Shown here: one piece after another, positions 17,934 through 27,342 of the stretch
Position numbering within the stretch: position 1 is the stretch's first letter
Layout of the letters: the number at the start of each line of letters is the position of its first letter
Assembly: GCA_024275615.1 (NCBI GenBank)
Contig: JAJRYU010000465.1
Span: 1-44,028 of the forward strand
Source: Planctomycetota bacterium
GTDB lineage: Bacteria > Planctomycetota > GCA-002687715 > DRQF01
DNA length: 44,028 nt
Direction: 5' to 3'
Position numbers and translations under genes: made by a program
The notes under the pieces: generated by a model
What the model was told of the DNA's origin: nothing
Database searches by the model: none
Seen by the model: the letters and a program-made list of their open reading frames with translations, nothing else

Positions 17934-19025
17934 ATGACAGAGACGATCGCCCCAAAAACCCTTGCCCGCATGCCAAAGGTTCTCCTTCACAATCACTTGG
18001 ACGGGAGTTTGCGACCACAGACAATCATTGAGTTGGCCCATGATGTTAAGGACCTCACCTTGGCCACTGAAGACCCAGAAGAGCTGGCTCAGTGGTTTTT
18101 TCGCGGTGCCAACAAGGGCAACTTAGTTGAGTATTTGGAGGGATTTGGCGTCACCTGCGGAGTCATGCAAACGGAAGAGGCTCTCACACGTGTCGCAACT
18201 GAGCTTATCGAAGATCTTCACGCCGATGGCGTAGTCTACACTGAAGTTCGCTTCGCACCATTGCTCCATGTTTCCAAGGGTCTTAACTACGAACAAGTCA
18301 TGAGTGCCGTCATTCGTGGTCTGGAACAAGGTAAGGCTAAGACCGGAGTCAGTTGGGGCATCATCGTCTGTGCTCTACGCAACATGGAGCCGAGCTTGTC
18401 GTTGGAAATGGCTGAATTGGCCGTCGCGTTCAGGGATCGGGGTACAGTTGGTTTTGACTTAGCTGGAGATGAAAACGGGCATCCTCCAAAAGCACACCTC
18501 AAGGCATTCCATTATTGCCAACGGGAGAATTTCAACATCACGATTCACGCCGGCGAAGCATTCGGTGCCGCGAGTATCTGGCAAGCCCTCCAATACTGTG
18601 GCGCCCATAGAATCGGCCATTGCACTCGTCTTGTCGAAGATATGACAATCCAAGACGGAAAAGTCACAGCGATGGGAACGCTGGCCGCCTACGTCCGTGA
18701 TCACCGAATTCCCTTGGAAATCTGCCTTCAAAGCAACGTCCACACAGGGGCTATTGCCGCCCTCGAAGACCATCCTTTCCGGCCCTATTTTGACGCGCGA
18801 TTCCGCGTCACGCTCAATACCGACAACTGCCTGATGTCGAATACCACGATGTCGGAAGAATTTGCCGTCGCCAACCGTACCTTCGGGCTCACGGCTACAG
18901 ACTTAGAAAAGGTCACCGTCAACGCCATGAAGAGCGCGTTCGTCGGCTACGACGAACGTCTGGTCTTGATCTATGAGAGTATCAAGGCTGGTTATCAAGT
19001 CATTCGGGATGAAGGTTTGATTTGA
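17934..19025 (+). CDS. Adenosine deaminase-family protein
   Basis: The 363-residue product carries the metal-dependent purine deaminase set: HNHLDGSLRP (His19, His21), ITIHAGE with the catalytic His/Glu, HRIGHC, and LNTDNCLMS with the zinc-ligand Asp. The usual RIGHG is RIGHC here and TDDP is TDNC, so substrate preference (adenosine, adenine or a modified purine) is not certain. It starts 8 bases after the thiolase stop, with AGGA upstream of the ATG, and is probably read through from the beta-oxidation operon although the role is unrelated. Confidence 0.9.
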   Translation: MTETIAPKTLARMPKVLLHNHLDGSLRPQTIIELAHDVKDLTLATEDPEELAQWFFRGANKGNLVEYLEGFGVTCGVMQTEEALTRVATELIEDLHADGVVYTEVRFAPLLHVSKGLNYEQVMSAVIRGLEQGKAKTGVSWGIIVCALRNMEPSLSLEMAELAVAFRDRGTVGFDLAGDENGHPPKAHLKAFHYCQRENFNITIHAGEAFGAASIWQALQYCGAHRIGHCTRLVEDMTIQDGKVTAMGTLAAYVRDHRIPLEICLQSNVHTGAIAALEDHPFRPYFDARFRVTLNTDNCLMSNTTMSEEFAVANRTFGLTATDLEKVTVNAMKSAFVGYDERLVLIYESIKAGYQVIRDEGLI

Positions 19026-19035
19026 CTTGGAACAA

Positions 19036-19077
19036 GTTCGTGAATTCGTGACCACAAGCGACGACAATCTCACGAAC
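19036..19077. promoter_or_regulatory. Inverted repeat between convergent genes
   Basis: GTTCGTGA (19036-19043) and TCACGAAC (19070-19077) are perfect 8-base arms around a 26-base loop in the short gap between the adenosine deaminase and methyltransferase stops. No T tract follows; it may act as a weak shared transcription end. Confidence 0.25.
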
Positions 19078-19093
19078 AAGACGGGTTTGCACC

Positions 19094-19729
19094 CTATTGA
19101 GCCGGATCGATGTCAATGAGAGCGAAGCGCTCGCTACCCTGGCGCCCGGGGGCTCGGACTGGTTCGTCGCATCTGAGATGCGCTTTCTCGCCTAAGACAG
19201 CCAACATGTCGCCCACGGAGATACCAAAAGGCGGGCCGCCATCCGCAAGTTCTTTCCCAAATGGGAAAATCAAAGCCCCCACAGTGCCGCCTTCTGGCAA
19301 AGCCGCCAGCACACTCGCGCCCCATTTTTGCCGCAAGTTTGGTGGAATGGCACAAAAGAAGGTGTGATCCCACCATAAGTCGTAGACTTCGCCTTCAGCC
19401 AGGCAGAAAGCGTCGCGCACAAGAAAGCGGGAACCTGAAGCCGTCAATTCTGGGAGTCGATGAGGAACCAATTCCTCTGCCAGATCAACGGCTGTCACAT
19501 CCCAACCGTGTTTTGCCAGACACAGAGCATCGTGCCCACGCCCACATCCAGGCACATAAGCTCGGCCCTTGCCGCCAAGCTCAACCATGCGCCTCAAGAG
19601 TTCTGGATGAGGTCCTCCCAAGTCCCAAGGAGAGACGGAATGCCGCCAAAAGTGATTCCAGAAAGACGGATGTTCGCTCGATTCCAACGGGACTTCGAAC
19701 CCCTCGGGTAGATGATCTTCAATTCCCAT
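19094..19729 (-). CDS. SAM-dependent methyltransferase, thiopurine methyltransferase (TPMT) family
   Basis: This 211-residue protein has the short TPMT-type fold: FWNHFWRHSVSPWDLGGPHPEL at the N-terminus, the SAM loop YVPGCGRGHDALCLAKHGWDVTAVDLA at about 55-85, and DLWWDHTFFCAIPPNLRQKW followed by GALIFPFGKELADGGPPFGIS. TPMT-like bacterial enzymes methylate sulfur, selenium or tellurium compounds, or halides. A selenium-related role would be of interest given the selenoprotein at 27.3 kb, but that is inference. It is divergent from the HAD phosphatase gene and convergent with the adenosine deaminase gene. Confidence 0.88.
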   Translation of the reverse strand: MGIEDHLPEGFEVPLESSEHPSFWNHFWRHSVSPWDLGGPHPELLRRMVELGGKGRAYVPGCGRGHDALCLAKHGWDVTAVDLAEELVPHRLPELTASGSRFLVRDAFCLAEGEVYDLWWDHTFFCAIPPNLRQKWGASVLAALPEGGTVGALIFPFGKELADGGPPFGISVGDMLAVLGEKAHLRCDEPVRAPGRQGSERFALIDIDPAQ

Positions 19730-19850
19730 GGCTTCACCGATTCCAAAATTCGAAAAGAGTTAGCGATTTGGCATTTGTTATTTGCCAAGCTTCGATAAGA
19801 CAACAGTATATCTGAGAAACCATTCTGCGAAATCCAACGGAGCCCAATCT

Positions 19851-20582
19851 TTGCCACTCTCCTGCATTATCTACGACCTCGATGGCACTCTTATCGATTC
19901 TGCCAGCGACATCACCATCGCTATCAACTTGGTTCGCCATCACTATGGTCTCGAAGCTCTGTCTGAGCTTGAAATCCGGGCATTCGTGGGTGACGGTGCT
20001 GAGAAGCTCGTTTGCCGGGCAATATTTGGTCAAGTCGACGATCCGGCCACGAGACCAGCCCAACGATTGCCCAAGTCAGCAGCCAGCGCTGAAGAGCTAG
20101 TCACGCGGTTTCGTGACATCTACGCCGCCGATCCAGTCATTGAAACGACGGTCGCGAAAGGGGCTGAGAAGATCCTTGCACACTGGCAAGGTCTCGGCGT
20201 GGCGCAGGTTTGCTTGACCAACAAACCTCACACCATCGCTATCGCCGTCTTGGAGCAACTGGGATTAGCGACCTTTTTCGATCTCATCGTCGGCGCTGGG
20301 GCAAAAGATGATGATGACGAGGTCTTGCCGCCAAAACCCAGTGCCGCTGTCATCGATTTCATCCTCGATCAAACGGGGGCATCCCTTGAGGAGACGATTA
20401 TCGTTGGTGATGGAATCGCCGACATCGAAGTAGCCAAGAATTCAGGCATCATGTGCATCCCGATTCTCGACGGATACACCTCTTCCGAGGCCATCCTTGC
20501 TGCTGCAACTGATTTGGACTTAGTGTCCACTTCTTTCCGACACGCTGGAGAGCTTCTGCTCAAGATCAACCAATCGATTTAG
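19851..20582 (+). CDS. gph: HAD-family phosphatase, phosphoglycolate phosphatase-like
   Basis: From the TTG at 19851 the product has 243 residues and opens MPLSCIIYDLDGTLIDS. GGAG (19839-19842) lies 8 bases before this TTG, and the motif-I Asp falls at residue 9 as usual for the family; the open frame back to 19782 adds 23 unconserved residues without a ribosome site. HAD motifs: DLDGTLIDS (nucleophile Asp9, acid Asp11), CLTNKP (motif II), PPKPS (motif III Lys) and VGDGIADIEVAKNSG (motif IV). The helical cap FVGDGAEKLVCRAIFG is typical of Gph, which removes 2-phosphoglycolate; other small phosphate esters are possible. Its 3' end overlaps the convergent esterase gene by 17 bases. Confidence 0.87.
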   Translation: MPLSCIIYDLDGTLIDSASDITIAINLVRHHYGLEALSELEIRAFVGDGAEKLVCRAIFGQVDDPATRPAQRLPKSAASAEELVTRFRDIYAADPVIETTVAKGAEKILAHWQGLGVAQVCLTNKPHTIAIAVLEQLGLATFFDLIVGAGAKDDDDEVLPPKPSAAVIDFILDQTGASLEETIIVGDGIADIEVAKNSGIMCIPILDGYTSSEAILAAATDLDLVSTSFRHAGELLLKINQSI

Positions 20583-21507
20583 AAACTTGGTCGTGAAGTG
20601 GCAGTGTGACGGCGAGATGGCGATCTGCCCAGCACCAATTGTGAGCAGCGTTCGGAGCGAAAACAAGATTGTCACGGAATGAGTTGGCGACGCCCGCTTC
20701 TTCCAAGTGCCGGTCGAGCTCAATGCAGCGATCAATGTTGCCGAGGATTTCAGAGCCCGCCGCATGCATGTGAACTTGAAGACTTCGCAAGTCTGCGCGG
20801 CGCTTGCTGTTAGACCGGGAGACCCAAAAAATCGGGTTCGACCTCTCCATTTTGTGCAGGTCCCAACCGTGCGGCCCACAGAAGTAAGGTGCGCAAGCAT
20901 CGGACAACCACAGTCGACAGCCACGCCCGCTCGGTTTGAGTCTTGGGTCAATCTGATGAGGCCACATGAAACTGCCGTCATAGGCACCCACGGAGCCGAA
21001 CAGGTTGGGATACTTCAACCCCAAGTACATGGCACTGAAGCCTCCCATGCTGAAGCCGTCGAGGGCCGCGTGCCGTCGACCGATGCGAACGGAAAAACGT
21101 TCTTCGACAATAGCCTTGATCTCGAAGAAATGGCGCTCGAATCGCCCATTGCCGACGCCACGGTGACGGCCGTCCGCTAACCAATCGACGGGTATACCCT
21201 GAGCTCGACCGGAAGGCTCCATGAGACCAGGCATGACGACAATCAGGGGCTCAATGACCTCATCGTCGATCAATCGATCGACAAGAACCTTGAGGCCCTC
21301 TCTTTGGTCTTGGGCCTCTGCCCATTCCCGTTCAGCACCACGAAAAAGGTACAATGCCGGGTAACCACGCGTACTTTCCCCATAACCTCTTGGCAAGTAG
21401 ACGCCAAACGATCGCCTCACTCCCAGGACAGATCGTGGAATTGTCACCCATTTGACGAAGGACTCCTCCGACTGGCTCGGGTGTTTTTCTCTCTGCTTGC
21501 TTCGCAT
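20566..21507 (-). CDS. Alpha/beta-hydrolase putative esterase (esterase D type)
   Basis: From ATG 21507 the product has 313 residues. It shows VTIPRSVLGVRRSFGVYLPRGYGES and YPALYLFRGAE (strand and oxyanion region), the nucleophile elbow DGFSMGGFSAMYLGLKYP, and a late AAHNWCWADRHL with the catalytic His. This is the Esterase/Fes/FrsA-type family that cleaves acyl esters such as S-formylglutathione, feruloyl or trehalose esters; the substrate is not evident. The frame is open to 21738, but the extra 77 residues include a Cys-rich hydrophobic stretch and are poorly supported; if that longer form were real, the enzyme would be membrane-anchored. The ribosome site before 21507 is weak. Confidence 0.8.
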   Translation of the reverse strand: MRSKQREKHPSQSEESFVKWVTIPRSVLGVRRSFGVYLPRGYGESTRGYPALYLFRGAEREWAEAQDQREGLKVLVDRLIDDEVIEPLIVVMPGLMEPSGRAQGIPVDWLADGRHRGVGNGRFERHFFEIKAIVEERFSVRIGRRHAALDGFSMGGFSAMYLGLKYPNLFGSVGAYDGSFMWPHQIDPRLKPSGRGCRLWLSDACAPYFCGPHGWDLHKMERSNPIFWVSRSNSKRRADLRSLQVHMHAAGSEILGNIDRCIELDRHLEEAGVANSFRDNLVFAPNAAHNWCWADRHLAVTLPLHDQVSKSIG

Positions 21508-21663
21508 GGTTCGTTTTCTCGAGGCTTTTCCACTATGTGTCCAAACGGCTTTTTCACAAGGACTTAGACCACAACATACAGATATTCTCAAGCCGAAGAA
21601 AAGATAGGCCCACAGCAACAAATCGACCGCGCCCGCCGTCAAAAAAAGAGAAAAATGGAGAGC

Positions 21664-21693
21664 TTGTCGGATTCTGGGCCAACACTCTATGAT
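21664..21693 (+). promoter_or_regulatory. Candidate sigma70 promoter of the secreted protease gene
   Basis: TTGTCG (21664-21669, 4 of 6 matches) and TATGAT (21688-21693, 5 of 6) are 18 bases apart and end 61 bases before the protease ATG at 21755. Confidence 0.4.
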
Positions 21694-21754
21694 TCTAATA
21701 CCTGGGGATGATTGCCGTTCCCCGCCCATAACAAACAAGAAAAGGTGAGTAACG

Positions 21755-24067
21755 ATGACCTACCATCGCTTGATGTCAAGCCTGTGCTGCCTCTTGGCAA
21801 TCGCTTCGATTTGCGGTGCTCAAGTTGGACCCTCCGGATCAATTGAGTTTCAAGACTACTATACATCTGGGTCCATCACGCAAACCGGCACAGAAACCGG
21901 GAGTGTCCATCGCAAGGTCTTTCAGTACGCCTCAGCATCTTCTTTGCGTGTTGTCTTCAGCTCCTACACCTTAGGGGCGAATGACTGGATTGAAGTCTAT
22001 TCACCGGCAACCGGCGAACGTCACAAACTCAACAACGCTGAGTTGATTAAGTGGCAGGGCACCTCGGGATTCTTTAACGGAGACACCCTTTGGATCGACC
22101 TTTACTTGGCCCCCGGATCCACCGGCAGCTTTGATATCGTCAGTTATTTCGTCGGCGCAAACAGCCAAAATACAGGTTACCAGACGATCTGTGGTAGCGA
22201 CGACCGTGTAGCATCAATGGACAATCGCTCCGGTCGTTTCGTGACGAATGGCACCACACTTGGAGGTGGCTGTACCATATGGCTGGCAAGCTCAGATGGT
22301 TGCGCCGTTTCCGCAGGGCACTGTTTCTCCGGTGGCTCCCTCATGCTGGCGGAATTCAACGTCCCGCTTTCATTGTCGAACTCAAATCTCCAGCATCCCC
22401 CGATCGCCGATCAATTCCCCATCGACGTGAGCACAGTGAGTTTCACCAATGGTGGTGTTGGCAACGACTGGGGCGTGTGTAAGCTCTTCACGAATAACCT
22501 GGGCCAAACCGCTGCCAGCCGCTACGGCTTCTACAACGTTGTTTCCACCGTACCCAGTCTCAGCAACACGATTCGCATCACTGGCTATGGTGTTGATAGT
22601 GGTGTTGACAACCAAACCAATCAAACCAATACTGGCCCCCTCGTTGGCAACAGCGGTACTACTTTGGGTTATCAAGTTGATACTCAGGGTGGAAATTCAG
22701 GTTCACCTGTGATTGACGAAGCAAGTGGCAATGCGGTTGGTGTCCACACTCACGGTGGCTGTAGCTCGAATGGCTCGGGAAACAACTCGGGAACCTCAAC
22801 AAGCCACTCCGGATTCCAGGCAGCCTACTTGTCCCTTTGCAATCAAATTCCAGCGATTCCAGTTGCCAGTTTCACATCATCCGTGACGGCCATTGTTGTT
22901 GGACAGTCGGTGACGTTTGCCGACACGTCCACGGGAGTTCCAACGTCTTGGGCTTGGGACTTTGATGGCGACTCGATCATTGACGCGAGCACGCCCACAG
23001 CAACATTCCAATACTTGGTTCCTGGCACCTACAACGTCAGCTTGACAGTCACCAATGGCATGGGAAGTGACACATTGACTCAGACCGGTCTCATTGCCGT
23101 CAATGCCATCAGTCCCGCGAGTCTGCCCTATTCACAGGACTTTGCTGGCGGCTTGCCGGGCACAGGTGAATGGGTTTTCCAAAGCAGCAATTCCTTTGGC
23201 AGAATCCAAGCTTCGAGCTATGGCTCAGCAGCACCGCTTTCTGGTTCCCCATCTTTGGTGATGGACTCCTCGGTCAACGGCAACTACGTCACCAATGAGT
23301 CAATCCTGTTCTTGGATCTTGCCAGCTCAGGCGGAGGCATCTTGAGCTATTGGTTCAAAGAGACAAATGACGAGCCTGATCCCGAAGATGGCGTGTTCCT
23401 CTCTGATGGCACAACCGAGATCAAGATTCAGGACCACGGTGATGGGCCTCAAGTGTGGACAGAATTCATCATCAACTTGAATACGGCTGCTGCTGCTGCC
23501 GGTTTGACCTTGACCAACAACATGCGACTCATATTCCGCCAGCGTGACAACTACAACATTGGTGTCGATGGCCACCTCATCGACGATATCAGTATCGTGG
23601 CTCCTCCCACCCCAGACATCGGCCAAGCCAATCGTCCTCAGTCCTCGCTGACGGCGACGGGAATGGTCGACAAGGATGGTTTTGTCCCAATACTGAACCA
23701 AAAAGGTCCGTTCTTTGTCACGGTTCCCCATGGAGGCACCTTGAGTCTTCAAGTCATGGGGCCGCCTTCCGGATTCATGACACTCTTTGCCAGTACACTC
23801 AATCGGAACAACGCCAATTTCGGCACAAACGGCCAATTGGATGTCGGCTTGTTGGGCCCCACTGATTTCACGGACATCGTACTGCTCATCGATGCTGCCA
23901 ATCCGGTTAATTTGGTTGACGCATTCGGTGTCCTCACACCCGCAGGTACTCAAGCGTTCTCAGCGGTTTTGCCGACAATCCTGCCATCTGGAAATGTCTT
24001 CGCCTTCCAAGCATTGCTCTACCCCAACCTGCAACTCACAGCAGCAATTGAACTCATCATTCCGTAA
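21755..24067 (+). CDS. Secreted trypsin-like serine protease with PKD domain
   Basis: The 770-residue protein begins with a signal peptide (about 1-22, ending CGA-QVG). Residues 25-130 look like a CUB/jelly-roll-type beta domain (VFSSYTLGANDWIEVYSP). A trypsin-like domain covers about 140-365: CAVSAGHC gives the His, NDWGVCKL the Asp and DTQGGNSGSPV the Ser, so the triad is complete. A PKD domain at about 370-450 has VASFTSSVTAIVVGQSVTFADTS and WAWDFDGD. It is followed by a CUB/MAM-like region with SYWFKETNDEPDPEDG, and a 140-residue C-terminal module starting GQANRPQSSL and ending AIELIIP. It likely degrades extracellular proteins. AAGGTGAG precedes the ATG, and a strong terminator follows at 24087. 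Confidence 0.9.
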   Translation: MTYHRLMSSLCCLLAIASICGAQVGPSGSIEFQDYYTSGSITQTGTETGSVHRKVFQYASASSLRVVFSSYTLGANDWIEVYSPATGERHKLNNAELIKWQGTSGFFNGDTLWIDLYLAPGSTGSFDIVSYFVGANSQNTGYQTICGSDDRVASMDNRSGRFVTNGTTLGGGCTIWLASSDGCAVSAGHCFSGGSLMLAEFNVPLSLSNSNLQHPPIADQFPIDVSTVSFTNGGVGNDWGVCKLFTNNLGQTAASRYGFYNVVSTVPSLSNTIRITGYGVDSGVDNQTNQTNTGPLVGNSGTTLGYQVDTQGGNSGSPVIDEASGNAVGVHTHGGCSSNGSGNNSGTSTSHSGFQAAYLSLCNQIPAIPVASFTSSVTAIVVGQSVTFADTSTGVPTSWAWDFDGDSIIDASTPTATFQYLVPGTYNVSLTVTNGMGSDTLTQTGLIAVNAISPASLPYSQDFAGGLPGTGEWVFQSSNSFGRIQASSYGSAAPLSGSPSLVMDSSVNGNYVTNESILFLDLASSGGGILSYWFKETNDEPDPEDGVFLSDGTTEIKIQDHGDGPQVWTEFIINLNTAAAAAGLTLTNNMRLIFRQRDNYNIGVDGHLIDDISIVAPPTPDIGQANRPQSSLTATGMVDKDGFVPILNQKGPFFVTVPHGGTLSLQVMGPPSGFMTLFASTLNRNNANFGTNGQLDVGLLGPTDFTDIVLLIDAANPVNLVDAFGVLTPAGTQAFSAVLPTILPSGNVFAFQALLYPNLQLTAAIELIIP

Positions 24068-24086
24068 CTCTTCAATACAAGACATG

Positions 24087-24119
24087 AACCGGAGCCCCCC
24101 TGGAGCTCCGGTTTTTTTT
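24087..24119 (+). terminator. Rho-independent terminator after the protease gene
   Basis: AACCGGAGC (24087-24095) and GCTCCGGTT (24105-24113) form a perfect 9-base-pair stem with a 9-base loop, and the following T tract runs to 24119. It begins 20 bases after the stop codon. Confidence 0.92.
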
Positions 24120-24210
24120 GTGCCCATTCTCCTCGCGGTGGTTTCATTCCAGATCGCCGCGACAAATTCCGATAGGTTCTTTGTACGTACGAGCTTGGGA
24201 GCGTTCCATC

Positions 24211-25470
24211 ATGGCAAGCCACTTGGCAAGCAACACCAATTCTGTCCTCAAGGTTGAAGCCTCTGCGCTAGTCCCGACTTACGTCGGCAGGCAGCCCATG
24301 TTCAATGAAAACCTCGAGACAAGAGCTTACGAGCTGCTCTACCGCAATAGTTGCGACAATTGGGCCAACATCCACGATAGCGACATCGCCACAGGTCAAA
24401 CGTTCTGGAACACTTTCATTGAATTGGGCCAAGACCACGTAGCCGATGGACAAAGAGCCTACGTCAATGTCACCCCAGTTTTCCTGCGGTCCAATTGCGT
24501 TCAGATCTTCCCAAAAGACAAACTTGCCCTTGAATTAAGTCCCAGAGACCTGGCTGATCCAGCTGTCATTGAGGTGGTAAAAAAACTCCGAGAGGACGGC
24601 TACCGCATTGTCCTTGATGGACAGGGTCCTGATTCAATCGACGAAGCCACTTTCGCTTTCATTGACGAAGTGAAAATCAGCGTCGCGGCTGGTGCCCCCA
24701 GTGATAGTTCAGCGTTGGTGGCAAAGGCCAACGAATCTGGCATCACAACCATCGCCAAGTGCATTGAGACCTTTTCTTGTTTTGAAGATTGCCGACGCAC
24801 TGGATTCAAACTCTTCCAAGGTCACTTCTTGGCGAAGCCGCAGATTGTCATGGGTGGTCGTTTACCTGCTGATGGGCTGGCACGCATGCGCCTTCTGGCG
24901 GCAGTTAACGAATCTGAATCTGGCATCGAGAAAATGCAAGAGGCAATTTCTCAAGACGTCGGCCTAAGCTACAAGTTGCTTCACTACGTCAATTCAGCGA
25001 TGTTCGCCTTTCGGACCGACGTCGAATCGATACAACACGCCGTCATGATCTTGGGGATGCGTTGGGTCCGTACTTGGGCCAACCTGGTGATCCTCTCAGG
25101 AGTAACCGACAAACCTGCGGCCATCTTCAACACCGCCGTCATTCGCGGCAAGATGTGCGAATTGCTGTCAAGGGAGACCGGCTCGGATGAACCAGAAATG
25201 TTCTTCACGGTTGGATTGCTCTCCACTCTTGAATCTCTACTTGACCGTCCCATGGAAGAGATCCTAGGAGAACTACCCGTTGCCGAGCATCTAAAGTCGG
25301 CGCTCCTTCAAGGAGAAGGCCAACTGGGAGAAGCGCTGCAATGTGTTCTCAAGTATGAGCGATCAGCATGGGACGATGTCGACTTCGCTGGCTTGGAATC
25401 CGGCACAATACGTGATTCCTATCTCACCGCTTTGCAATGGGCCGCGGAATTGCGTGGTACCTTGGGGTAG
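24211..25470 (+). CDS. EAL-HDOD (YuxH-type) signalling protein with degenerate EAL
   Basis: The product has 419 residues from ATG 24211, with GGGAG nine bases upstream; the frame is open back to 24118, inside the terminator region, and is rejected there. Residues 20-215 form an EAL-like fold beginning YVGRQPMFNENLETRAYELLYR, where EAL is ELL, and the DDFG-type metal site is replaced by LDGQGPDS. It should therefore not hydrolyse cyclic-di-GMP. Residues 220-400 form an HDOD domain (ISQDVGLSYKLLHYVNSAMF, then IQHAVMILGMRWVRTWANLVILSG), typical of regulatory scaffolds. Such proteins control type IV pilus and motility functions in other bacteria. It stands alone, after the protease terminator. 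Confidence 0.88.
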   Translation: MASHLASNTNSVLKVEASALVPTYVGRQPMFNENLETRAYELLYRNSCDNWANIHDSDIATGQTFWNTFIELGQDHVADGQRAYVNVTPVFLRSNCVQIFPKDKLALELSPRDLADPAVIEVVKKLREDGYRIVLDGQGPDSIDEATFAFIDEVKISVAAGAPSDSSALVAKANESGITTIAKCIETFSCFEDCRRTGFKLFQGHFLAKPQIVMGGRLPADGLARMRLLAAVNESESGIEKMQEAISQDVGLSYKLLHYVNSAMFAFRTDVESIQHAVMILGMRWVRTWANLVILSGVTDKPAAIFNTAVIRGKMCELLSRETGSDEPEMFFTVGLLSTLESLLDRPMEEILGELPVAEHLKSALLQGEGQLGEALQCVLKYERSAWDDVDFAGLESGTIRDSYLTALQWAAELRGTLG

Positions 25471-25524
25471 AGACCCTGGTCATCGTTGGCTCCGTTCGTA
25501 GGGATTCGCGGGCAGGGTTCCCGA

Positions 25525-25543
25525 GTTCTTGGAAATCAAGAAC
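25525..25543. terminator. Hairpin between convergent genes
   Basis: GTTCTTG (25525-25531) and CAAGAAC (25537-25543) pair perfectly around GAAAT, between the EAL-HDOD and prenyltransferase-repeat stops. There is no T tract, so termination activity is uncertain. Confidence 0.3.
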
Positions 25544-25595
25544 AGGCAAGACCAACGAGTCCGCGAAGACAACGGCGGTCCTGCCTGATCGACTT

Positions 25596-27122
25596 TTACT
25601 TGGTGCCAAAAACACGGCCATAGCGATAGTAGACTTCCAGGCACATAGTCATGAGAGCCGTTGAATACACTCGTCCCCCAGACTCCGCCCAAGGTCCCTT
25701 GGGATCCCACGATCCAGAGAAGGCACCGTCTACTCTCTGGCGATCAATAACAGCTTCCTTCATAGCGGCATTCCATTTCTTCCATGCGACACCGCCATAC
25801 TGAAACATGGCCAAAGTCCCGTAGTACCAGTAGTACATGTCGATCGAACCACGAGCTTGGTCCCAAACAGGGAGCTTCTTCAAGAGAAGATTCTCGATCC
25901 CCAGTTTTACCAGGCGGCTATTCTTGGGGTCTTCTCCTGAGAAAATGCGCGTGCAAATTCCTGCAGCTGTCATCGCTTCAGACTCGTCAGAAGGAAACTC
26001 GGCTTTCTTGCTTGGTTCGCGCGCCGTTGGCTCACCCGGTCTGACATAACCCACTCTACCGGTCTCTTCGCTAGTCATCTCAATGATGTAGTCCCGCGCC
26101 CATACCAGGCTCCGCTCGTCAAAGTCCAGCTTGGCATTCTTCGCAGCCTTCAAAACCATCGCCATCCAGCCAGTTACACTGACATCGTTTTGACTATTGG
26201 CCACACCATAGCGCCAAGCCTTGTAGGGATTCTGCATTGACAAGCAAAACGCGAGCCCCTTCTTTGCCGACCGCTTGATCGATGGCAACCGCGATAAGTC
26301 ATAGGCCTCAATCATGGCTAAGGTGGCGATCGCCTGGTTGTAGGAGAAATTAGAAATGCTCCTGCTGGTAAAACATCCTTCGCCATCCTGGCTTTTCATC
26401 AACCACCGTACACCTTTGGCGACGGTCATACGATAGTCTCCTCGCCTAGGCGACTCACCGGCACCGAGGAACGCCAAGAGTGCTAGCCCGGTCACGCCGG
26501 TATCATAGACTGCACCTCCGCGACTTCCCGCGAGACAAGGGCCGCCGCCGTCTTGGCATGAGAAACCATCTGCATCCCAAAACCCTGCTGGCGACTGATG
26601 CCGAGACAGCCACTCGAGCCCCTTGTCAACAACCTGTTCAGTCTTCTTGCTACCTTTGCGACGTCCACTGCGACGTCCTCCTCGCCCACTACCACCACCA
26701 GCACCACCGCCCAATCCAATGGCATCGTTCTTGTTGAAACTCGTCAAGGTCGCTTCACCAACAAAATCAGATTCACCTACCGTCTCTTCATAGGGCGCAT
26801 CAACATCGGTGGTGTCAGTCGTGTCAACAACTTCAATCTCGTCCGTCGGATCCGTGTCGTCCGGTTGCACCTCTGGGTCAGTCGTTGGCGGATCTATTTC
26901 GATGGGTTCGTCCGGAATCTCGTCAGCTTCTGCCAAGGTCACATTGGCCAAGGACTGAGATTCATCCTGGGGATCAGGAGAGACGAAGAGCATAAGGATG
27001 ACAACAATAAGAGCATGGAAGCCGCCTGAAAACAAGATCCAAGGCGTTCGGCTGAGTTGCTCCACAAGCACTTCGTTGAAGTCTTTTTGGGCACACGGGT
27101 AGCGTAGAATGTCGGCTGACAT
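25596..27122 (-). CDS. Membrane-anchored prenyltransferase/squalene-cyclase repeat protein
   Basis: The product has 508 residues from ATG 27122, behind a very strong AAGGAGG five bases upstream (on the minus strand). A single membrane segment lies at about 28-48. An acidic Asp/Glu/Thr/Pro-rich stretch follows (49-125), then a Gly-, Arg- and Lys-rich stretch (138-160). The C-terminal 340 residues are alpha-alpha toroid repeats: VVDKGLEWLSRHQSPAGFW, TGVTGLALLAFLGAG, GVRWLMKSQDGEGCF, GLAFCLSMQNP and YWYYGTLAMFQYGG. The catalytic DxDD/QW set of true cyclases is not complete, and the protein is probably a periplasmic binding or scaffold protein of a type abundant in planctomycetes. It is divergent from the selenoprotein gene, with 220 bases between the two starts. 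Confidence 0.85.
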   Translation of the reverse strand: MSADILRYPCAQKDFNEVLVEQLSRTPWILFSGGFHALIVVILMLFVSPDPQDESQSLANVTLAEADEIPDEPIEIDPPTTDPEVQPDDTDPTDEIEVVDTTDTTDVDAPYEETVGESDFVGEATLTSFNKNDAIGLGGGAGGGSGRGGRRSGRRKGSKKTEQVVDKGLEWLSRHQSPAGFWDADGFSCQDGGGPCLAGSRGGAVYDTGVTGLALLAFLGAGESPRRGDYRMTVAKGVRWLMKSQDGEGCFTSRSISNFSYNQAIATLAMIEAYDLSRLPSIKRSAKKGLAFCLSMQNPYKAWRYGVANSQNDVSVTGWMAMVLKAAKNAKLDFDERSLVWARDYIIEMTSEETGRVGYVRPGEPTAREPSKKAEFPSDESEAMTAAGICTRIFSGEDPKNSRLVKLGIENLLLKKLPVWDQARGSIDMYYWYYGTLAMFQYGGVAWKKWNAAMKEAVIDRQRVDGAFSGSWDPKGPWAESGGRVYSTALMTMCLEVYYRYGRVFGTK

Positions 27123-27342
27123 GGGAACCTCCTTGTGATGTTGCTTGATTCGCCGGCCCACTTTGCAGCTCATAGTTCTGAGTCCTGCAGAAGTGAACAT
27201 CTTTCGTCAGCCCCGGGGATGGTTGACAACTATGAGAACGATCAAGAATCGGAGCGGTTCATAGAAACTCCTCACAAAGGAAAAGGTTGCCGATCGTAAG
27301 CCGATACATGACATGGGCCTCCTCATCAGCTATACCACAGCT

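Noticed and set aside
27223..27228. Perfect TTGACA between the divergent prenyltransferase-repeat and selenoprotein genes.
   Set aside because: No acceptable -10 box at 16-18 bases; the best one (AAGAAT) is at 15 bases, too weak to call a promoter.
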